64,000 nt of DNA from an uncultured Alphaproteobacteria bacterium (lineage in GTDB: Bacteria > Pseudomonadota > Alphaproteobacteria > MPNO01 > UBA2964): contig OX638326.1 in NCBI GenBank assembly GCA_951812775.1, positions 1,624,335 through 1,688,334 on the forward strand, given 5' to 3'. A program made the position numbers and the translations under genes. Below the pieces are notes generated by a model. It saw nothing but the letters and a program-made list of their open reading frames with translations, had not been told where the DNA came from and did no database searches. Shown here one piece after another: positions 28,335 to 36,772 of the stretch (the first letter of the stretch is position 1; each line of letters begins with the position of its first letter).

Positions 28335-29096
28335 ATGGATACAAATAAAACAATTCTGATCACAGGCGCATCAAGTGGGATCGGCGCGGCGTTAGCAGTC
28401 GAATTTTCGGGTGCTGGAAAACATCTCGTCCTTTGTGGCCGTAATACTATGCGGTTAAGTGAAATTGCCCAGATATGTAAAAACGAGGGTGCTCGCGTGG
28501 ACACTAAAGCGCTCGACATATCCGATGAAAAATCTGTTTCCGATTGGATTCGTCAAACCGATGCCAAGACACCTTTGGACATCGTGATCGCGAATGCCGG
28601 TATCGCCGGAGGCGATGACGGCGCTGGATACGGCCCTAAAGCGACTCGCAAAATTTTCGAGACAAATGTCGACGGTGTGCTCAATACGCTCATACCTGCT
28701 CTTGAACTGATGGAATTAAGAGGGAGAGGCCAGGTCGCTATTGTGAGTTCTTTGGCATCGTTCAGAGGATTTCCTGGCACACCAGCTTATGCAGCATCGA
28801 AGGCAGCCGTTCGCGTGTGGGGTGAAGGCCTGCGAGGTCGATACGCACCCAAAGGCATAAAGGTCTCAGTGATCTGTCCCGGTTTTGTCGAAAGCCGGAT
28901 GACTGCGAACAATCCCTTTCCGATGCCATTTCTGATGACTGGTGAGAAAGCTGCAAGAATTATCAGGCGAGGCCTCGAAAAAAATGCCGCCAGAATTGCA
29001 TTTCCCTGGCGGATGTATTTTATCGCCTGGCTACTAGGTGTATTACCGTCGGCGCTTTCAGATGTGTTAATGCCTGAGGTCGCCGAAAAGGAATGA
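28335..29096 (+). CDS. Short-chain dehydrogenase/reductase
   Basis: 253 residues. It has the Rossmann TGASSGIG motif at 10-17, the NAG motif (ANAGIAGG), catalytic Ser-Tyr-Lys (VSSLAS...YAASK) and a C-terminal hydrophobic segment (about 222-240) that may attach it to the membrane. NAD(P)-dependent oxidoreductase of unknown substrate. It converges on the damaged mscS gene and diverges from yicC. Confidence 0.83.
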   Translation: MDTNKTILITGASSGIGAALAVEFSGAGKHLVLCGRNTMRLSEIAQICKNEGARVDTKALDISDEKSVSDWIRQTDAKTPLDIVIANAGIAGGDDGAGYGPKATRKIFETNVDGVLNTLIPALELMELRGRGQVAIVSSLASFRGFPGTPAYAASKAAVRVWGEGLRGRYAPKGIKVSVICPGFVESRMTANNPFPMPFLMTGEKAARIIRRGLEKNAARIAFPWRMYFIAWLLGVLPSALSDVLMPEVAEKE

Positions 29097-29123
29097 CCCT
29101 TTCGGCAACCTCATAGCTAACTG

Positions 29124-29685
29124 TCAGTCTTTCTTGTGCTCAACGATATGAATATCGCGTTGCATTTCGTGAGAAGTTGGTAATCGCCGCCCCGAGCAAG
29201 GATCCATTCGGGACATAGACAAAAATCCCGTCCGCTGTTTTCAGGTTTGTAGCAAACAGACCAATTTCCTCTACAGCGCCAACTTTACCACCGGCATCAA
29301 TAACCTCACCAATTTTAAACGGACGCAAAATCAAGAGAACAACGCCAGCTGCGAAATGCGATAGCGTTCCCTGTAATGCGAGACCAACCGCGAGGCCGAC
29401 GGTACCAAGAACGGCGATAATGCTTGCAGTCTGAATGCCAAATTTTCTGAGAACGGCAATGATGACAAAAATCAGAATGACATAACGGACGATATTGCTC
29501 AGAAACGGCACTAACGTATCGTCGACTTTTGATGATTTAGTGAGCCATTTGCGGGTTTTATTACCCGCCCAACCGGCAATCATCCAACCGATGATTAAAA
29601 TCGCTAGAGCTGCAATGACATCCATACCGTAGGTTGTCGCTAGCTCCATTACCTGCTGCGTCGCAGCATCAGCTTCTTTTTTCAT
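29124..29685 (-). pseudogene. mscS: Mechanosensitive channel MscS, internal deletion and frameshift
   Basis: The N-terminal 178 residues are a good small-conductance channel: three helices, the glycine/alanine-rich pore helix (GTVGLAVGLALQGTLSHFAAG) and the start of the beta domain through NFSRNATR. The frame then reads YSYR and stops at 29140, about 90 residues short of the family. In the next frame the same DNA reads MQRDIHIVEHKKD and stops at 29124; PQRDIHI-type sequence is the usual MscS C-terminal end. So an internal stretch has been deleted out of frame, removing most of the cytoplasmic vestibule. Confidence 0.7.
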
Positions 29686-29785
29686 GATTTCCTCATGCTG
29701 ATAGTTTTTCCTACCCTTCGTGGTTCATGATCACGAACTGCCCCACGCAGCCAATACTGGTCAGAGCGGTTTTTGTCAATTTCAG

Positions 29786-30784
29786 CTAATTTTTGTCACG
29801 GCCTTTTTTCATGAGCCTTCGCCACATGGCAACGTTCCGATTGTGGTCTCGCAACGTTCGCGCAAACGCGTGCCCACCCGTACCATCCGCTACAAAATAC
29901 AAGTCAGATGTTTCGATTGGCGAAACTGCTGCACGGATTGCGGCGAGACCGGGGTTCGCTATTGGACCAGGTGGCAATCCTCTATTGAGATAAGTATTGA
30001 ACGGCGACACTGTCCTCAGGTCCGCTTTCGTCAGCGGCCGATTGAGTACTGTTTTTCCGGCTGTGACAGCGTATGCCACGGTCGGGTCGGATTGCAGCGG
30101 CATATGGCGTCTCAGGCGATTATGGAACACACCTGATATATGGGCGCGCTCAGAGGACTTGCCTGTTTCCTTTTCGATAATCGACGCTAAAACCAGCGCA
30201 TCGCTGGGTGTCTTCAATAACGTCCCTGCCGGACGCTTGGCCCAAAGTTTTGCAAGCTCACTATTTAATTTCTTTTGCATGCGAGTTAACAGAGCCTCAC
30301 GCATGTCACCGTATGAATAAAAATAAGTTTCAGGCAAGAAACTCCCCTCCTGCCAAAACCGATCAGGCACTTCGCCTGACAGGCCTTTCGCAGCTAGCAC
30401 CAATTCCTTGATCTGATTTGTTTGAAGACCTTCAGCAATTGTAATGCGGCGTTTAACTGTGTTTCCCGACGCAATTAAATTTGCCGCAGCCTGAATACTT
30501 GATCTGGCTGGAAATGCGTATTCGCCAGCTTGAAGTTTCGACGACAACCCTTCATGCCGAACACCAATACGAAAGAGAATTGCATTATCGATCACACCAG
30601 CTTTGGTTAGCTGAGAGGCAATTCGCGCGACGCTGCTTCCTCTTTCAATAATAACTGTTTTTGACTGTTCCAGCAGTCCAGGCCGCATGTAATGATCTTT
30701 TGCGAAAAAATACGTTCCTGTTACAAGGATTAACAGGACGATGCTCAGAACCAGGAGCATGCGGAACCATGTCCGCTGCATCAT
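29786..30784 (-). CDS. mltG: Endolytic murein transglycosylase MltG
   Basis: 332 residues with one N-terminal membrane helix (about 8-28) and a periplasmic YceG domain. The catalytic region LASIIEKETG (Glu) and the later GPIANPGLAAIRAA and YFVADGTGGHAFA motifs are present. It cleaves nascent glycan strands and so sets glycan length. It follows fabF by 2 bp in a fabD-fabG-acpP-fabF-mltG run, a common proteobacterial order. Confidence 0.94.
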   Translation of the reverse strand: MMQRTWFRMLLVLSIVLLILVTGTYFFAKDHYMRPGLLEQSKTVIIERGSSVARIASQLTKAGVIDNAILFRIGVRHEGLSSKLQAGEYAFPARSSIQAAANLIASGNTVKRRITIAEGLQTNQIKELVLAAKGLSGEVPDRFWQEGSFLPETYFYSYGDMREALLTRMQKKLNSELAKLWAKRPAGTLLKTPSDALVLASIIEKETGKSSERAHISGVFHNRLRRHMPLQSDPTVAYAVTAGKTVLNRPLTKADLRTVSPFNTYLNRGLPPGPIANPGLAAIRAAVSPIETSDLYFVADGTGGHAFARTLRDHNRNVAMWRRLMKKGRDKN

Positions 30785-30786
30785 CG

Positions 30787-32058
30787 TCAGGGTGCTTCTT
30801 TAAAGATGAGGGTCGCGTTTGCACCCCCAAAGCCAAATGAATTTGACATTGCGATACTGACTGGCCGCTCCTTCGCAGTATGGGGCACCAGATCAATGTC
30901 GCATCCATCAGAAGGTTTGTGCAAATTTAACGTCGGTGGAACAACGTTGTCCCGAATGGCCAAGACGGAGAATACGGCTTCAACGGCACCCGCGGCCCCG
31001 AGCAGATGCCCAATCGCAGATTTTGTTGACGACATCGACAGCGAATAGGCATGGTCGCCAAACAGGCGTTTAACAGCGCCTAATTCGATTTCGTCACCGA
31101 GAGGCGTTGAGGTCCCATGGGCATTGACGTAATCGACATCTTCCAAATTTATACCCGCCCTTTTTATTGCCATTTTCATCGCGCGCGTGGCGCCAGCGCC
31201 GTCTTCTGCCGGAGCGGTCACGTGATGCGCATCGCCGGATAAACCGTAACCTACGACTTCAGCATAAATTTTTGCGCCGCGCTTTCTAGCGTGTTCGAGT
31301 TCTTCGAGGACGACAACACCAGCGCCCTCCCCCATAACGAAACCATCGCGATCCTTGTCCCAGGGCCGTGATGCTTCTTTAGGGTTATCATTGAAATTAC
31401 TGGCAAGCGCTCTTGCCGCCGCAAAGCCAGCTATACCAATTCTACAAATCGCTGCTTCGGCACCGCCAGCAACCATAACATCTGCATCATCAAACTGAAT
31501 TAGCCGCGCCGCATCACCAATTGAATGCGCACCGGTTGAGCACGCTGTCGCCACCGCATGGTTGGGACCTGTAAAACCAAACCGGATGGAGACCTGTCCC
31601 GATACAAGATTGATAAGCGTCGAAGGAATAAAGAAGGGGGTAACCCGGCGTGGCCCTTTTTCATAAAGCGCGACGGAAGCATCGTATATTCCCGGTAATC
31701 CGCCAATGCCCGATCCGATCATAACCCCGGTGCGGGCGAGTTCTTCTTCGCCCTTTGGCTCCCAGCCAGAATCAGCGATAGCCTGTGAGGCAGCACCAAT
31801 CCCGAAAATAATAAAATTATCGTTCTTCCGTCGATCCTTCGCGTCCACCCAGCGATCAAAGTCAAAATGCCTGTCAGCTTCATCGCCTAGCGGTACTTCT
31901 GCACCGATCTTTACCGGCAAATCCGATACATCAAAGGAATCAATTTTATCGATTCCGCAGTCGCCATTCCTCAAGCGTTGCCAACTTGGCTCAGCGCCAG
32001 AGCCAAGTGGGCTAACCATACCAATGCCGGTGATTACGACACGTCTCATTCGGTTCAT
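30787..32058 (-). CDS. fabF: 3-oxoacyl-ACP synthase II
   Basis: 423 residues; an ATG at 32049 (MRRVVITG) may be the true start. The thiolase-fold catalytic triad is clear: Cys in ATACSTGAH, His in NAHGTSTPLGD, His in SAIGHLLGAAG. Elongates fatty acyl-ACP in the cytoplasm, including the step needed for cis-vaccenate. It lies 66 bp downstream of acpP. Confidence 0.96.
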   Translation of the reverse strand: MNRMRRVVITGIGMVSPLGSGAEPSWQRLRNGDCGIDKIDSFDVSDLPVKIGAEVPLGDEADRHFDFDRWVDAKDRRKNDNFIIFGIGAASQAIADSGWEPKGEEELARTGVMIGSGIGGLPGIYDASVALYEKGPRRVTPFFIPSTLINLVSGQVSIRFGFTGPNHAVATACSTGAHSIGDAARLIQFDDADVMVAGGAEAAICRIGIAGFAAARALASNFNDNPKEASRPWDKDRDGFVMGEGAGVVVLEELEHARKRGAKIYAEVVGYGLSGDAHHVTAPAEDGAGATRAMKMAIKRAGINLEDVDYVNAHGTSTPLGDEIELGAVKRLFGDHAYSLSMSSTKSAIGHLLGAAGAVEAVFSVLAIRDNVVPPTLNLHKPSDGCDIDLVPHTAKERPVSIAMSNSFGFGGANATLIFKEAP

Positions 32059-32124
32059 TCAGTTGTAAGATCACATATTGCCGGGAGGTCGATCATATTC
32101 GACTAACCCGAAATAGTGACTAAC

Positions 32125-32364
32125 TTAACCGTCTGAGTTTTCGCTGATAAACGAAATGGCGTCTTTAACGGTCAGAATTTTTTCCGCCGCATCGTCGGGG
32201 ATCTCGCAACCAAATTCTTCCTCGAACGCCATTACCAACTCAACCGTATCAAGACTGTCTGCACCTAGATCCTCGATAAAGCTGGCACTATCCGTTACCT
32301 TATCTTCATCTGCACCCAGATGTTCTACGACGATCTTTTTGACGCGCTCCGCTACATCACTCAT
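32125..32364 (-). CDS. acpP: Acyl carrier protein
   Basis: 79 residues, highly acidic. The phosphopantetheine serine is in the conserved [12 protein letters not shown] motif (helix II). Helix III contains a cysteine (FGCEIPDD) where valine is usual. Carries growing acyl chains for FabD, FabG and FabF, all encoded beside it. A clear ribosome site (GAGGGAAAG) precedes the ATG, as expected for a highly expressed gene. Confidence 0.97.
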   Translation of the reverse strand: MSDVAERVKKIVVEHLGADEDKVTDSASFIEDLGADSLDTVELVMAFEEEFGCEIPDDAAEKILTVKDAISFISENSDG

Positions 32365-32471
32365 ACCAGCTTTCCCTCGTTAAATTGATGACCCATACAG
32401 GCCAATAATAATCCGTAGTTTTATGTCGAATCGGGTCCTATCGCACAGCACTGAATAGACGGTGCTTCGGC

Positions 32472-33209
32472 CTATACCATCGCCATGCCCCCATTTACAT
32501 GCAGAGTCTGTCCTGTCAAGTAACCACTGGCCTCACTCGCCAAAAAGGTGACACATGCCGCGACATCTTCAGGAGCCCCAAATCGCCCGACAGGGATCCT
32601 TTCAAGCATAGCCTGCTTCTGATCGTCGCTAAGACTTTCTGTCATCGCTGTTGTAATAAAACCCGGTGCGACACAGTTAACCGTGATGCCACGGGAAGCA
32701 ACTTCGGCAGCCAGCGCTTTTGACATACCCGTCATACCTGCTTTTGAGGCGACGTAATTTGCCTGCCCCGGGTTTCCCATCTGCCCAACCACGGAGGTAA
32801 TATTAATAATTCTGCCATAACGAGCTTTCATCATACCGCGAAGGGCCGCGCGGGCGAGACGAAATCCTGCGGTGAGATTGACCTCCAACACCTCCGCCCA
32901 ATCGTCGTCTTTCATACGCATCGTCAAACCGTCTCGTGTAAGGCCAGCATTGTTCACTAGAATATCGAGTCCACCCATTGTTTCATTGGCAGAGCTAATT
33001 AATCCGTCCACCGCATCATTGTCCGACAGATCGGCAACCACGACATGCGCACGGTCACCCAGAGCTCCTGAGATATTCTTCAGGGCTTCTTCGTTTCTGC
33101 CCGTCAGGACAACAGTCGTCCCTTGTTCATGCAAAGTCTTCGCAATTGCACCACCTATGCCTCCGCTGGCGCCTGTAACCAGCGCCGACCTTCCTGATAG
33201 GTCAAACAT
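32472..33209 (-). CDS. fabG: 3-oxoacyl-ACP reductase
   Basis: 245 residues, an SDR enzyme with TGASGGIG, NNAGLTRDGL, the catalytic Ser-Tyr-Lys (NITSVVGQ...NYVASKAG) and the C-terminal GQTLHVNGGMAM characteristic of FabG. NADPH-dependent reduction of 3-oxoacyl-ACP. It follows fabD by 24 bp and precedes acpP by 107 bp, a gap that could hold a separate acpP promoter. Confidence 0.96.
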   Translation of the reverse strand: MFDLSGRSALVTGASGGIGGAIAKTLHEQGTTVVLTGRNEEALKNISGALGDRAHVVVADLSDNDAVDGLISSANETMGGLDILVNNAGLTRDGLTMRMKDDDWAEVLEVNLTAGFRLARAALRGMMKARYGRIINITSVVGQMGNPGQANYVASKAGMTGMSKALAAEVASRGITVNCVAPGFITTAMTESLSDDQKQAMLERIPVGRFGAPEDVAACVTFLASEASGYLTGQTLHVNGGMAMV

Positions 33210-33233
33210 TCATTCACTCCGTTCTAAAAACGA

Positions 33234-34175
33234 TCAAAGGCTACCGAGAAATTTCTCAACACCATCCAGATCCGAAACAGAAACAGCTGACATCTCGCGA
33301 TCAATACGCCGGACCAATCCAGCCAAGACTTTCCCCGAACCGATCTCTACCAATGTATCAACACCATCAGCTTTCATTTGCAAGACGGACTCGCGCCAAC
33401 GAACCATGCCTGTCACCTGGTCTACCAACTGTCGGCAAATCGTATCCGGTTCCTGAACCCGTTTTGCTGTGACATTGGCAACCAACGGTACCAGGGGTGG
33501 TGCCACATCAACCTTCGAAAGCGCATCCCGCATCACATCGGCGGCTGGTGCCATCATACTGCAATGAAAAGGGGCACTAACCTGCAAAGGTATAGCTCGT
33601 TTTATTTTGTGTTCAGGAGCCAATGCAACGGCGCGGTCAATTGCCGCCGCAGCGCCGGAAATAACCACCTGATCCGAAGCATTATCGTTGGCAGGGGAAC
33701 AGACTTCACCTTCCGCTGCTGCTTCCGCCAACTTCGTCGCAGCCTCGAGGTCGGCGCCTAACAGAGCGGCCATTCCGCCTTCTCCGACAGGGACCGCCTG
33801 TTGCATTGCCTGCCCACGCGTTTTGAGTAGCTTAGCTGTGTCAGCGAGCGTGAAACTCCCCGCGGCGGCCAGCGCCGAATATTCTCCTAACGAATGCCCG
33901 GCAACACATGTCGCGCCGGAGGCTAGATCAAACTTTCCTTCACTCTCAAGGACGCGCATGACCGCGAGGCTTACGCTCATGAGGGCGGGTTGGGCGTTTT
34001 CGGTCAAGGTCAGAGCTTCCTCTGGCCCCTCGGACATTAGTTTAAACAGGTTTTGCTTTAGGGCTTCGGCAACTTCTTCGAAAGTCTCGCGCGCGACCGG
34101 AAAGGCTTCTGCAAGAGCCGTTCCCATACCGACAGCTTGCGATCCCTGACCAGGAAATACCAACGCAATCTTCAT
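33234..34175 (-). CDS. fabD: Malonyl-CoA:ACP transacylase
   Basis: 313 residues with the N-terminal FPGQGSQAVGMG, the catalytic serine in GHSLGEYSAL, the conserved Arg region and the catalytic His in SAPFHCSMM. Loads malonyl onto ACP. It is first in the fatty-acid operon and diverges from the rpsF operon across 254 bp. Confidence 0.96.
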   Translation of the reverse strand: MKIALVFPGQGSQAVGMGTALAEAFPVARETFEEVAEALKQNLFKLMSEGPEEALTLTENAQPALMSVSLAVMRVLESEGKFDLASGATCVAGHSLGEYSALAAAGSFTLADTAKLLKTRGQAMQQAVPVGEGGMAALLGADLEAATKLAEAAAEGEVCSPANDNASDQVVISGAAAAIDRAVALAPEHKIKRAIPLQVSAPFHCSMMAPAADVMRDALSKVDVAPPLVPLVANVTAKRVQEPDTICRQLVDQVTGMVRWRESVLQMKADGVDTLVEIGSGKVLAGLVRRIDREMSAVSVSDLDGVEKFLGSL

Positions 34176-34268
34176 CTTTTTGCTTCTCCTATATGAAGGG
34201 GCATTTGATAGCGCCAGTGATAGCGGAGAGCGTTAAACTGTCAAGCGACCGACACGCATTTCATATGC

Positions 34269-34296
34269 TTGCACATAGGTCTCAATCGTGTATATA
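34269..34296 (+). promoter_or_regulatory. Probable sigma-70 promoter of the rpsF operon
   Basis: TTGCAC (34269-34274), 16 bp, then TATATA (34291-34296). Both boxes are close to consensus and point toward rpsF, whose start lies about 130 bp downstream, leaving a leader that could carry ribosomal-protein feedback control. A S6:S18-type leader fold was looked for but not convincingly found. Confidence 0.5.
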
Positions 34297-34429
34297 TGCG
34301 CACCCTGAAACACCTAAATGCTCATTTTTGGTGAGTTTTTGGGTTGTCATTTTCTAAATGACTGTTTTTAAACAATTATTTTAGTCAGGATTGAAACTGA
34401 CTATTCGGCATTAACGAGGAGTTTCGAAC

Positions 34430-34894
34430 GTGCCTTATTATGAGAGCGTGTTCATTGCACGACCCGATATTTCAGCCGCCCAGGTTGAGGCGCTGACAGA
34501 AAGTATGTCCGCTATCGTTACTGAAGGTGGTGGAAAGGCTGCCCAGACAGAATATTGGGGCCTTAAAAGCCTCGCTTACCGGATCAAAAAGAACCGCAAA
34601 GGTCACTATACCATGCTGTCTCTTGATGCCCCGGCTCCGGCGGTTAAAGAATTTGAGCGCAATATGCGCCTGAATGAAGACGTCCTTCGCCTCATGACAA
34701 TCCGTGTCGATGAGTTGGATGCGGAACCTTCCGTCATGATGAAAAATAAGAATTCTCGTGATGAACGGAATCGTCGTGACGACCGGCGTGAAAATAAAGC
34801 CGAGGCTGAGCCCGAAGCGGAAACCAAGCCAGTGGAAGAAAGCACGGATACCGAAGCTCCCGCAGCTAGCGACAATGAAGGAGAAGACAAATGA
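34430..34894 (+). CDS. rpsF: 30S ribosomal protein S6
   Basis: 154 residues from a GTG start after a strong GAGGAG site. The S6 fold covers about 1-97 ([11 protein letters not shown] through [11 protein letters not shown]). Residues about 105-154 are an extension: first basic and arginine-rich, then a Glu/Pro/Ala-rich acidic tail. Such tails are known in E. coli S6 (glutamylated) and are longer here. It overlaps rpsR by 4 bp. Confidence 0.96.
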   Translation: MPYYESVFIARPDISAAQVEALTESMSAIVTEGGGKAAQTEYWGLKSLAYRIKKNRKGHYTMLSLDAPAPAVKEFERNMRLNEDVLRLMTIRVDELDAEPSVMMKNKNSRDERNRRDDRRENKAEAEPEAETKPVEESTDTEAPAASDNEGEDK

Positions 34895-35124
34895 GAGGCG
34901 GTCGCAAACCTTTCTTTCGGCGGCAAAAAAGTTGCCCGTTCTCTTCTCCAGACGCGCCGAAAATTGATTATAAAGACACGAAGCTGCTTCAACGGTTCGT
35001 GTCCGAACGTGGAAAGATCGTTCCCCGGAGAATTACAGCCGTTTCATCGAAGAAGCAGCGGGAACTGGCGCGGGCCATCAAACGGGCGCGTAACCTTGCG
35101 CTCCTGCCCTTCGTCGTCGAATAA
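34891..35124 (+). CDS. rpsR: 30S ribosomal protein S18
   Basis: 77 residues, basic, with the conserved core [19 protein letters not shown] and [23 protein letters not shown]. Binds S6 in the 30S platform. The N-terminus contains one cysteine (KSCPFS). The ATG lies inside the rpsF stop overlap, so the pair is coupled. Confidence 0.97.
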   Translation: MRGGRKPFFRRQKSCPFSSPDAPKIDYKDTKLLQRFVSERGKIVPRRITAVSSKKQRELARAIKRARNLALLPFVVE

Positions 35125-35145
35125 AGGTCTAAGGACCTCCCTAGC

Positions 35146-36081
35146 GTGACCCGGGGGCTTCTCATCGCCCTCATCGGAGGGTTGGCAAGTGCAACCTTCT
35201 TTCTTGCTGTGCGCACCGGTGCCCCTGGGACCATTGCCTTGACCTATTTGGCATCAGTACCCGTATTAGCCGTCGGACTCTCCCAAGGATTTGTAAACTC
35301 GATTATCGCGAGCATTCTTGCGGCAATTGCTATTCTGATAGGCATTCATGCAACGGCGGCAGGAATTTATATCGTTATCGCGGCGATCCCCGCCCTTATC
35401 GTTATACGGCAATCGCTTTTTTCACGCCCGGGGCCCAACCCCGGAGAATTGGAATGGTATCCGATCGGAATGGTTCTCGGTTGGCTGACGGCCTATGGCC
35501 TTGTCTTCCTGGCTGCAATCTCAATTTATTTCTTGGGAGATGAGGGTGGCCTGACGGGTAAATCGCAACGCCTGCTCGAAACGGTTTTTTCGCGCGTTGC
35601 AGCCGCCAATCCGCAAATAGTTTTGCCACTTGAAGGGTTAGCACAATATCTTCCTGGCATGCTGCTTTCCGTGTGGCTGCTTATTTCAATAGTTAACTCG
35701 TCTTTGGCTCAGAATATATTGGCACGCACAGGTCATGCGATCAGACCATTGCCCCGCTATAGCCAATTTGAGTTGCCCAACTGGATGAGCGTGGCTCTGG
35801 CAATAGTAATTCTTTTGTCATTTTTGTCGGGAACAGTTGGGGAATTTGGTAGGAATGCTTCGCCATTGCTATCAACACCCTTTTTTCTTTTGGGCCTAGC
35901 GGTTATACACACGCTCTCGCGGCGCGTATCAGCTCGCGGAACGGTCCTATTTGGCACTTATTTCCTCCTAGTCGTGTTTGGGTGGTTATCTGCGCTGGTT
36001 GTGTTATTAGGTGTTTTTGAACAATGGATATCGTTACGGCAACGATTTGCGACGCCGGACGGAGATCAGGAGAATGAGTGA
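35146..36081 (+). CDS. DUF2232 (YybS-like) membrane protein
   Basis: 311 residues from a GTG start, with about eight hydrophobic segments and few polar loops. It matches the DUF2232 family, found between rpsR and rplI in many alphaproteobacteria; function unknown. Its TGA shares its A with the ATG of rplI, so it is part of the ribosomal operon. Confidence 0.82.
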   Translation: MTRGLLIALIGGLASATFFLAVRTGAPGTIALTYLASVPVLAVGLSQGFVNSIIASILAAIAILIGIHATAAGIYIVIAAIPALIVIRQSLFSRPGPNPGELEWYPIGMVLGWLTAYGLVFLAAISIYFLGDEGGLTGKSQRLLETVFSRVAAANPQIVLPLEGLAQYLPGMLLSVWLLISIVNSSLAQNILARTGHAIRPLPRYSQFELPNWMSVALAIVILLSFLSGTVGEFGRNASPLLSTPFFLLGLAVIHTLSRRVSARGTVLFGTYFLLVVFGWLSALVVLLGVFEQWISLRQRFATPDGDQENE

Positions 36082-36698
36082 TGGATGTAATCCTTCTTGA
36101 ACGAATTGAGAAACTTGGCCAAATGGGTGACGTCGTTGCTGTGCGCCCCGGATTTGCGCGCAATTATCTCCTTCCGCAGAAAAAGGCTTTGAGGGCAACC
36201 AAAGAAAACAAAGATTTGTTTGAAACCCAACGGGCGCAGCTCGAAGCATCCAACCTGGAACTCGGAAACGAAGCTGACGCCATTTCGAAGAAACTTGATG
36301 GCCTTTCAATCACTATCGTACGTCAGGCGAGTGATAATAATCAGCTCTATGGTTCCGTTACCGTCCGTAATATTGCACAGTCCATTACCGACGCCGGTTT
36401 CATCGTTGACAGTAAACAAGTGCAAATGGCCCGTCCGATCAAAACGGTTGGGATGCATGAGGTAATCGTCCGCTTGCACCCCAAAGTCAGTGTCTCAGTA
36501 ACGGCAAACGTTGCACGCTCTGAAGAAGAAGCCATTACGCAAGCTGAAGGCGGCACTCTGGACGAGGAAGACCAGATTGAAGCGGTACAGCAGGAAGAAG
36601 TCGTTTCCGAAGAAGTTGTTGAGACAACTGCTGACCCTGAAGTCGACGAGGCTGAAAACGAAGAGACAGCTGAATCAGAGGAAAAACCAGCCGAATAA
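36081..36698 (+). CDS. rplI: 50S ribosomal protein L9
   Basis: 205 residues. The L9 N-domain (MDVILLERIEKLGQMGDVV.VRPGFARNYLLP), connecting helix and C-domain extend to about residue 150. The last 50 residues are an acidic Glu/Val/Asp-rich tail absent from short L9 proteins but common in alphaproteobacteria. The ATG at 36081 is preferred over the adjacent GTG at 36078. Last gene of the operon. Confidence 0.95.
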   Translation: MDVILLERIEKLGQMGDVVAVRPGFARNYLLPQKKALRATKENKDLFETQRAQLEASNLELGNEADAISKKLDGLSITIVRQASDNNQLYGSVTVRNIAQSITDAGFIVDSKQVQMARPIKTVGMHEVIVRLHPKVSVSVTANVARSEEEAITQAEGGTLDEEDQIEAVQQEEVVSEEVVETTADPEVDEAENEETAESEEKPAE

Positions 36699-36772
36699 CA
36701 TTTCGGCCTATTCCGGGTTTAGTGATTTAACTAACGGACAAGTCGTAAAAGCTCTGCTTTAATAGCCACGCT

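Noticed and set aside
29786..30784. mltG as part of a mobile or accessory unit
   Set aside because: It sits in the standard fabF-mltG order with a normal length and motifs.
34176..34429. S6:S18-binding leader RNA upstream of rpsF
   Set aside because: A promoter and leader are present, but I could not fit the conserved bulged-CCG stem by eye.
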